A stretch of 64,000 nucleotides of DNA from contig DXHR01000001.1 of NCBI GenBank assembly GCA_019113295.1, positions 1 to 64,000 on the forward strand. The letters run 5' to 3'. Below are positions 57,517-64,000 of the stretch, piece after piece (position 1 is the first letter of the stretch; the number at the start of each line of letters is the position of its first letter). Source of the DNA: Candidatus Salinicoccus stercoripullorum. GTDB lineage: Bacteria > Bacillota > Bacilli > Staphylococcales > Salinicoccaceae. The notes beneath the pieces were generated by a model. That model did no database searches, had not been told where the DNA came from, and saw only the letters and a list, made by a program, of their open reading frames with translations. A program made the translations under genes and the position numbers.

Positions 57517-58968
57517 ATGTATAAATTTGAGGACGACAGCTTTATGCTCCACACGGATCTGTACCAGATCAACATGAGCCAGACTTATCTGGAACAGGGT
57601 TTGGCAGACCGCACTGCGGTGTTCGACCTTTATTTCAGGGAAATGCCTTTTGGCAATGGCTACGCCGTATTTGCCGGGCTGGAGCGCATCATCGACTTTT
57701 TGGAGAATCTCCGTTTTACAGAATCGGATATTGAATATCTGAGGAGCCTCGGATACGGAGAGGATTTTCTGGGATATCTCCGGGATCTCCGGTTCACGGG
57801 CAATGTCCGGGCTGTGGAGGAGGGCGAGCTCGTATTCGCCAACATGCCGCTCGTGCAGATCGAAGCGCCGATTATTGAAGCGCAGCTGATTGAAACGGCA
57901 CTGCTCAACATTGTAAACTTCCAGACGCTGATTGCGACAAAGGCGAGCAGGATCCGCCAGCTTGTGCCGGGTGATATGCTGATGGAGTTCGGCACCCGCC
58001 GGGCGCATGAATTCGATGCGGCACTGTGGGGGGCACGCGCTGCCATCATCGGCGGTTTCGACGGGACCAGCAACGTGCGTGCCGCGAAACTGTTCGGTCT
58101 GGATGCAAGCGGCACCCATGCCCATGCGATGGTCCAGGCATACGGCGATGATTATGATGCGTTCAAAGCCTATGCCGGGACACACAGGGACTGTGTATTT
58201 CTCGTTGATACCTTCGATACACTGAGGTCGGGAGTGCCGAATGCGATCAGAGTGGCCAAAGAATATGGCGACCGGATCAACTTCATCGGCATACGGCTCG
58301 ACTCAGGCGATATCGCCTACCTTTCCAAGGAGGCGCGCAAGATGCTGGATGAAGCGGGTTTTCCCGAAGCCAAGATTGTCGTCTCCAACGACCTTGATGA
58401 AGTGACAATCGTTTCACTGCTGTCGCAGGGGGCTAAAGTGGACAACTGGGGTATCGGCACAAAGCTGATCACTGCCTATGATCAGCCGGCACTCGGTGCC
58501 GTCTATAAACTGGCTGCCGTGGAAAACGAAGCGGGGACACTTGAGAACCGCATCAAGATTTCCGGCAATCCGGAAAAAGTCACGACACCTGGCAAAAAGG
58601 ATGTGTACCGCATCATCAATAAGTATACCGGCATGTCCGAAGGCGAGTACATCACCCATGCCGGTGAAGAGGTGGATGAAGATGCACCGTTGCTCATGTT
58701 CCACCCTGTCCATACGATGAAGCGCAAGCTGATCCGGTCATTTGAGAAAGTGGAGCTCCTGAAGGATATCTTCAAGGATGGGGAACTGGTATATGAAAGG
58801 GAAGAAGTAGCTGAGATAAAACGGCGCCTTGAGAGTAATCTCTCCATTCTTTGGGAAGAGTATAAGAGATTCCTGAATCCGGAGGCATATCCGGTGGACC
58901 TCTCCACTGAACTGTGGCAGATCAAACAGGACCTTATCGAAGAAGCAAGCAATAAAACATTGGAGTGA
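57517..58968 (+). CDS. pncB: Nicotinate phosphoribosyltransferase
   Basis: LHTDLYQINMSQTYLEQG; EFGTRRAHEFDAALWGARAAIIGGFDGTSNVRAAKLFG; GTHAHAMV; IRLDSGDIAYLSKEARKMLDEAG. Confidence 0.95.
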   Translation: MYKFEDDSFMLHTDLYQINMSQTYLEQGLADRTAVFDLYFREMPFGNGYAVFAGLERIIDFLENLRFTESDIEYLRSLGYGEDFLGYLRDLRFTGNVRAVEEGELVFANMPLVQIEAPIIEAQLIETALLNIVNFQTLIATKASRIRQLVPGDMLMEFGTRRAHEFDAALWGARAAIIGGFDGTSNVRAAKLFGLDASGTHAHAMVQAYGDDYDAFKAYAGTHRDCVFLVDTFDTLRSGVPNAIRVAKEYGDRINFIGIRLDSGDIAYLSKEARKMLDEAGFPEAKIVVSNDLDEVTIVSLLSQGAKVDNWGIGTKLITAYDQPALGAVYKLAAVENEAGTLENRIKISGNPEKVTTPGKKDVYRIINKYTGMSEGEYITHAGEEVDEDAPLLMFHPVHTMKRKLIRSFEKVELLKDIFKDGELVYEREEVAEIKRRLESNLSILWEEYKRFLNPEAYPVDLSTELWQIKQDLIEEASNKTLE

Positions 58969-58974
58969 TTATGT

Positions 58975-59814
58975 ATGAGACCATTACAGCAGGAAATAAT
59001 TGATGATTTTCATGTAAAGCCCGAAATAGATCCGGAAACAGAGATCAGAGAAATCATCGATTTCATGAAGACATATGTGAAGCACAATCCATTCATAAAG
59101 TCCTTTGTCCTCGGCATCTCGGGCGGACAGGATTCAACCCTGCTCGGAAAGATGGTACAGATGGCTGTCGATGAACTCAATCAGGAGTCGGGGGGCGGCT
59201 ATGCATTCCATGCGCTCCGTCTGCCCTACGGCAGACAGAATGATGAGGCGGATGCGCTTGATGCGATCGAGTTCATCAGCCCGACACACGAAGCAACAAT
59301 CGATATCAAGCCGAGTGTCGATGCGAGTGTGGAATCGCTGCAATCGGCGGGATATGAGCTGAACGATTTCGTCGAAGGGAATGAAAAGGCGCGTGAACGC
59401 ATGAAAGCACAGTATGCGGTTGCAGCAAGCCAGAACGGAATCGTGCTCGGTACCGACCATCCGGCCGAAGCCATCACAGGCTTCTATACGAAATACGGGG
59501 ACGGAGCGAGTGACCTTGTGCCGCTGTTCGGATTGAACAAACGCCAGGGTAAGCTGATGATGGAATATCTCGGTGCGCCGGAGAACTTATTGAGCAAAGT
59601 GCCGACGGCGGATCTTGAGGATGACAGGCCGATGGTCAGCGATGAGGAGGCGCTGGGTGTTACCTACAAAGCGATTGACGACTTCCTTGAGGGCAGGGAA
59701 GTGTCCGATGAGGACTATGAAACGATTGTAAAATGGTACAAAAAGTCCCAGCACAAACGCGATCTGCCGTACCACAGGCATAACCTGCCGAAATACGAAG
59801 CAGAAGAAAAATAG
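58975..59814 (+). CDS. nadE: Ammonia-dependent NAD+ synthetase
   Basis: [60 protein letters not shown]. Confidence 0.95.
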   Translation: MRPLQQEIIDDFHVKPEIDPETEIREIIDFMKTYVKHNPFIKSFVLGISGGQDSTLLGKMVQMAVDELNQESGGGYAFHALRLPYGRQNDEADALDAIEFISPTHEATIDIKPSVDASVESLQSAGYELNDFVEGNEKARERMKAQYAVAASQNGIVLGTDHPAEAITGFYTKYGDGASDLVPLFGLNKRQGKLMMEYLGAPENLLSKVPTADLEDDRPMVSDEEALGVTYKAIDDFLEGREVSDEDYETIVKWYKKSQHKRDLPYHRHNLPKYEAEEK

Positions 59815-59849
59815 AATTTCAGAAATTGTAAGCAGAGAGGGAATTTAGC

Positions 59850-60494
59850 ATGATAACAGCCATTTCCACAAACCCCTGGCTGATGGTGCTTGTCATATTC
59901 GTCATCAATATCATATATGTGAGCTTTCTGACGATGCGCACCATTGCAACACTTAAAGGGTACCGTTATACAGCAGCAACATTCAGCATCATGGAGACAT
60001 TCGTCTATGTCATCGGACTGGGACTTGTGCTTGAGAACCTGGATCAGTTCCAGAATGTCGTGGCATATGCACTCGGCTTCGGGGCAGGTATCCTTGTCGG
60101 GCTCAAGATTGAAGAAAGGCTGGCGCTCGGCTACCTCGTCGTCAATGTCATCACGGCGGAGAAGGACCGTGATCTGCCGACGAACATCAGAGACCTGGGA
60201 TACGGCGTCACGCACGGCTATCAGTACGGCCGGGACGGCGAACGGACCACGATGCAGATTCTTACACCGAGGAAATATGAGCGTAAACTCATCGCAACCA
60301 TCAAAGAGCTGGATGAGAAAGCATTCATCATCACCCACGAACCGAAGAACATCAACGGTGGATTCTGGACAAAGGGTGTCAGACGCCGACGCCTGAAAAA
60401 TTATGAACCGGAAAACGTGGAAGAAGTACTGGAGGAAATCTATGGAGAGAAGGAACGGGAAGATGCCGGAGAAGCCCAAGAAGAAAAAATTTAA
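59850..60494 (+). CDS. UPF0316/DUF2179 family membrane protein
   Basis: [82 protein letters not shown]. Confidence 0.9.
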   Translation: MITAISTNPWLMVLVIFVINIIYVSFLTMRTIATLKGYRYTAATFSIMETFVYVIGLGLVLENLDQFQNVVAYALGFGAGILVGLKIEERLALGYLVVNVITAEKDRDLPTNIRDLGYGVTHGYQYGRDGERTTMQILTPRKYERKLIATIKELDEKAFIITHEPKNINGGFWTKGVRRRRLKNYEPENVEEVLEEIYGEKEREDAGEAQEEKI

Positions 60495-60657
60495 AGTCGC
60501 GGGAGGGGAAAGCCCGGGTGACTGTCTGGACCGTATGCGGGCTGAAGGCTACTCCCCCGTGCGGCGCACTGAGCGGCCTGTATTCACAGAAAAGGACGGC
60601 GGAAAGGTCGTTGACTATCAGGAGATAATTTTTGAAGGAAAACTCACAGAGGAATAG
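60442..60657 (+). CDS. NETI motif-containing protein
   Basis: ATG after ggaggaaat, overlapping the upstream gene; [36 protein letters not shown]. Confidence 0.7.
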   Translation: MERRNGKMPEKPKKKKFKVAGGESPGDCLDRMRAEGYSPVRRTERPVFTEKDGGKVVDYQEIIFEGKLTEE

Positions 60658-60684
60658 ACGGGGGCCGTCGCCTGCACTTATTTG

Positions 60685-60718
60685 CGAACATTGAAATTAA
60701 TTATAATTTCAATGTTCG
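60685..60718 (+). promoter_or_regulatory. Probable PurR operator (convergent PurBox pair) upstream of purB
   Basis: CGAACATTGAAATTA-atta-TAATTTCAATGTTCG, 15-bp perfect arms; minus-strand half AAAACGAACATT fits AWWWCGAACWWT. Confidence 0.65.
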
Positions 60719-60774
60719 TTTTTATTGATGTTTGTTATAATGATACCGAATTGATAATTAAGGAGCGTGTATGC

Positions 60775-62070
60775 ATGATTTCCCGTTATTCCCGTGAGGA
60801 AATGTCAAAGATTTGGACAGAAGAGAACAGATTTAAAGCATGGCTTGAAGTGGAGATCCTGGCATCGGAAGCATGGGCGGAGCTTGGGTTTATTCCGGCG
60901 GATGAGGTCGGCCTGATCAGGAAGAATGCTGAAATCGATGTCGACCGCATCAAGGAGATAGAAGCCGAAACCCGTCATGATGTCGTCGCTTTCACCCGTC
61001 AGGTGTCTGAGACATTGGGCGAGGAGAAGAAGTGGGTGCATTACGGCCTCACTTCGACGGATGTTGTGGATACAGCACAGAGTTATATCATCAGACAGGC
61101 GAATGAAATAATCGAACGTGACCTTGAGCGTTTCATCGATGTGCTTGCCGCCAAAGCGAGAGAGCATAAGAAGACAATAATGATGGGACGCACACATGGT
61201 GTCCATGCGGAGCCGACGACATTCGGCATCAAGATGGCGCTCTGGTACATGGAGATGAAGCGCAACCTTGAACGTTTTAAAAATGTCAGGAAGGAAATCG
61301 AAGTCGGCAAGATGAGTGGGGCGGTCGGTACGTTTGCAAACATCCCGCCGGAAGTTGAGGCATATGTATGTGAACATCTGGGGCTTGGTGCCGCAGAAGT
61401 CTCCACACAGACGCTGCAGCGTGACCGCCATGCCTATTACATCGCCACTCTCGGCCTGATTGCGACATCGGTCGAAAAATTTGCCGTCGAAGTGCGCGGC
61501 CTCCAGAAGACGGAGACACGGGAAGTGGAGGAGGCATTCGGCAAAGGTCAGAAAGGCTCCAGTGCAATGCCGCATAAACGGAATCCGATCGGCAGTGAAA
61601 ATGTGACGGGCCTCTCCCGTGTGATCCGCGGCTACATCACTACAGCATATGAAAACGTGCCGCTTTGGCATGAGCGTGACATTTCACATTCCTCCGCCGA
61701 GCGCATCATGCTGCCGGACGTCACCATTGCATTGAACTATATGCTCAACAGGTTTGCAAATATCATCGGGAACCTGACAGTATTCGAAGATAATATGAAA
61801 GCCAATATCGACAGGACATTCGGCCTGGTGTATTCACAGCAGGTCATGCTCACACTCATAGATAAAGGCCTTGTGCGTGAAGAGGCGTATGACCTTGTAC
61901 AGCCGAAGGCCATGGAATCTTGGGAAACGAAGGTACCATTCCGGGAACTCGTCGAAAAGGACCAGCGGATCAGAAAACTTCTGACCCCGGAGGAGATTGC
62001 TGGGTGCTTTGACGAGAAGCACCACCTGAAACGTGTGGAGACCATATTCAAGCGTGCCGGACTCGAATAG
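60775..62070 (+). CDS. purB: Adenylosuccinate lyase
   Basis: [68 protein letters not shown]. Confidence 0.97.
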   Translation: MISRYSREEMSKIWTEENRFKAWLEVEILASEAWAELGFIPADEVGLIRKNAEIDVDRIKEIEAETRHDVVAFTRQVSETLGEEKKWVHYGLTSTDVVDTAQSYIIRQANEIIERDLERFIDVLAAKAREHKKTIMMGRTHGVHAEPTTFGIKMALWYMEMKRNLERFKNVRKEIEVGKMSGAVGTFANIPPEVEAYVCEHLGLGAAEVSTQTLQRDRHAYYIATLGLIATSVEKFAVEVRGLQKTETREVEEAFGKGQKGSSAMPHKRNPIGSENVTGLSRVIRGYITTAYENVPLWHERDISHSSAERIMLPDVTIALNYMLNRFANIIGNLTVFEDNMKANIDRTFGLVYSQQVMLTLIDKGLVREEAYDLVQPKAMESWETKVPFRELVEKDQRIRKLLTPEEIAGCFDEKHHLKRVETIFKRAGLE

Positions 62071-62105
62071 ACACCCGGCTGTGCCGGTGCAGAAAGGGGG
62101 ATTTT

Positions 62106-62792
62106 ATGAATAGAAAGCTGTTAACGGGGTTGATGGTTTCAACGGCATTGCTGATGTCTGCATGCAGTATTACGCTGGATGAATTACAGACTGCATCCCA
62201 CGGAACATTTGAAAAACAGTATTCTCCGGCTGACATTGGCAGTCTCAATGCACTGCCGGACATCGAAGTCATTGACGGTATCACATATGTCGACGGCATA
62301 CTGGTCGTCAACAAGGAAATCCCGCTGCCGCCGGACTACAGCCCAGGCCTTCAGCAGGAAGTGATCGATGCCTATAAAGAGCTGTTTGCCGATGGTGCGG
62401 AGCGGGGCCTTGATTTCACACTGGTCAGCGACTTCAGGACCTACGATTATCAGGCGGGGCTGTACAATAATTATATTGACCGGGACGGGCGTGCGGCGGC
62501 AGACAAGTACAGTGCAAAACCCGGTCATTCTGAGCATCAGACCGGACTTGCAATTGATGTGGGTTCAGAGGACAGTGCCACAACCCTCAACATAAAATTC
62601 GGTGATACGCCCGAATATGAATGGATGAAGGATGTCGCGCACGAATACGGCTTCATCATAAGGTACCTGGAAGGGAAGGAAGATATTACAGGCTACCAGT
62701 ATGAACCATGGCATCTGAGATATGTCGGGGACGAGGCGGAGGCCATATATGAAAGCGGCCTGACACTTGAAGAATATCTGGGGATAGACTGA
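62106..62792 (+). CDS. D-alanyl-D-alanine carboxypeptidase (VanY/M15B) lipoprotein
   Basis: Lipobox LLMSACSI; LVSDFRTYDYQAGLYNNYI; AKPGHSEHQTGLAIDVGS; YEPWHLRYVG. Confidence 0.93.
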   Translation: MNRKLLTGLMVSTALLMSACSITLDELQTASHGTFEKQYSPADIGSLNALPDIEVIDGITYVDGILVVNKEIPLPPDYSPGLQQEVIDAYKELFADGAERGLDFTLVSDFRTYDYQAGLYNNYIDRDGRAAADKYSAKPGHSEHQTGLAIDVGSEDSATTLNIKFGDTPEYEWMKDVAHEYGFIIRYLEGKEDITGYQYEPWHLRYVGDEAEAIYESGLTLEEYLGID

Positions 62793-62920
62793 ATACTTTG
62801 GCGCGGCTCATCGAGCCGCGTTTTTTGTTCGCAAAAACCATGGTTTTCGCACATAATATAAAACAGTGGAGGCTTAAAAATGATATAATATCCTTATGAA
62901 ATTTAATGGGAGTTTTATAT

Positions 62921-63589
62921 ATGCTGAAGGATTGTAGACATGTATTCAAATTGGATCCTGCGAAGGATATCACTGACGAGGCGCTTGCAAAAATCTGTGA
63001 ATCGGATACTGACGCCATCATCGTCGGCGGGACGGATGGCATAACAGAAGACAATGTACTGGATCTGATGGCCCGGGTGAGGAGGTTTTCCGTGCCGGTG
63101 GCGCTGGAAGTGACATCGACGGAAGCTGTCGTGCCGGGGTTCGATCATTACTTCATACCCGCCGTGTTCAATACTAAAGACATCAAATGGCAGCACGGAC
63201 TGTTGCTCCAGGCGCTGGCTGAATACAGCCATCTGATAGATTACAGTGAAATGTCACTTCTGCCATACATCATCCTGAATGAAGAATGCAAGGCATTTGA
63301 AAAATCGGATGCAGAACGTGTGACACATGAAATGGTTCCGCATTACATCAACATGTTGGACAAGCTCTACCAGACGTCCTATATTTACATAGAATACAGC
63401 GGTACCTACGGAGAGCCGGAGATTATGCGGATGGTGTGTGACAATGCAGCGCATTCCCACGTCATCTACGGCGGCGGTATCGGGGGACGCGACGAGGCAC
63501 GGGAGATGGCACAGTATGCCGATACGATAGTGGTCGGAAATGTAATCTATGACAGTACAAAAAAGGCACTCAGAACAATTATCAAGTAA
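62921..63589 (+). CDS. pcrB: Heptaprenylglyceryl phosphate synthase
   Basis: HVFKLDPAKDITDEALAKICESDTDAIIVGGTDGITEDNVLDLMARVRRF; IEYSGTYGEPEIM; VIYGGGIGGRDEAREMAQYADTIVVGN. Confidence 0.94.
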   Translation: MLKDCRHVFKLDPAKDITDEALAKICESDTDAIIVGGTDGITEDNVLDLMARVRRFSVPVALEVTSTEAVVPGFDHYFIPAVFNTKDIKWQHGLLLQALAEYSHLIDYSEMSLLPYIILNEECKAFEKSDAERVTHEMVPHYINMLDKLYQTSYIYIEYSGTYGEPEIMRMVCDNAAHSHVIYGGGIGGRDEAREMAQYADTIVVGNVIYDSTKKALRTIIK

Positions 63590-63604
63590 ATTGGGGTTTT
63601 TAAA

Positions 63605-64000
63605 ATGGACTTAAGCTTAATGAATGAAGAACAAAAACGGGCCATCCGGACGACTGAAGGCCCACTGCTCATAATGGCTGGTGCAGGCAGCGGGAAGACA
63701 CGTGTGCTCACCCATCGTGTCGCCTATCTGATGGAGGAGAAGGATGTGCCGGCACGGAACATACTGGCCATCACTTTCACCAACAAGGCAGCCCGTGAGA
63801 TGCGGGACCGCGCGTCTGCACTCATCCGTGACGGCGCCGCTGACATATGGGTGTCCACGTTCCACGCGATGTGTGTGCGCATACTGCGCAGCAACATCAA
63901 CTATCTTGGGTATGAAAACAGCTTCTCCATCCTTGATCCGACAGATCAGCGTTCTGTAGTGAAGGATATACTGAAGCGGCGCAACCTCGATATCAAACAG
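63605..64000 (+). CDS. pcrA: ATP-dependent DNA helicase PcrA, N-terminal part (truncated by the window end)
   Basis: [74 protein letters not shown]...[16 protein letters not shown]. Confidence 0.96.
   Translation, partial: MDLSLMNEEQKRAIRTTEGPLLIMAGAGSGKTRVLTHRVAYLMEEKDVPARNILAITFTNKAAREMRDRASALIRDGAADIWVSTFHAMCVRILRSNINYLGYENSFSILDPTDQRSVVKDILKRRNLDIKQ

Noticed and set aside
57412-58185. 258-aa N-terminal extension of the MFS ORF (56230..58185) running antisense through pncB
   Set aside because: It has no transporter-like sequence and lies entirely opposite a well-supported pncB and its promoter. MKTESFRARFIIL at 57411 is a normal MFS start.

Overview
The window is a 64 kb chromosomal segment from a low-to-mid GC Firmicute. 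Gene content (pcrB-pcrA, purB, a ppaC/pncA/pncB/nadE block, NagA/NagE/NagB, DUF779-ALDH) and the ggctgggaca...tgtcccagctcc intergenic repeat suggest Staphylococcaceae, probably Salinicoccus/Jeotgalicoccus-like; this taxonomic guess is inference. It is mostly ordinary chromosome. Recognisable modules are: a TetR-controlled carnitine catabolism operon (BKACE/carnitine dehydrogenase/thioesterase); a sucrose PTS operon; a 5-oxoproline locus (pxpB-pxpC-BCCP-biotin carboxylase-pxpA-NRAMP-DUF1445) followed by a peptide-binding lipoprotein and pyroglutamyl peptidase; GlcNAc genes; ABC exporters; a macrolide phosphotransferase-like kinase; NAD salvage; and zinc, iron, SOS and purine regulatory sites. 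No tRNA, rRNA, CRISPR array, intact IS or prophage was recognised. The best candidates for something undescribed are: (1) an 83-bp-period tandem array of hairpin units at 28668-29019, whose arm substitutions all preserve G-U pairing on the + strand RNA; (2) a divergent RRNPP-type (HTH+TPR) regulator and small secreted peptide pair at 45936-47111 with a palindrome between them; (3) a 170-bp element with three nested stems at 48113-48282, next to an opine dehydrogenase pseudogene; (4) an orphan YolD-like gene whose consensus promoter carries a LexA box in its 17-bp spacer. All calls come from reading the sequence and supplied translations; no database search was run.
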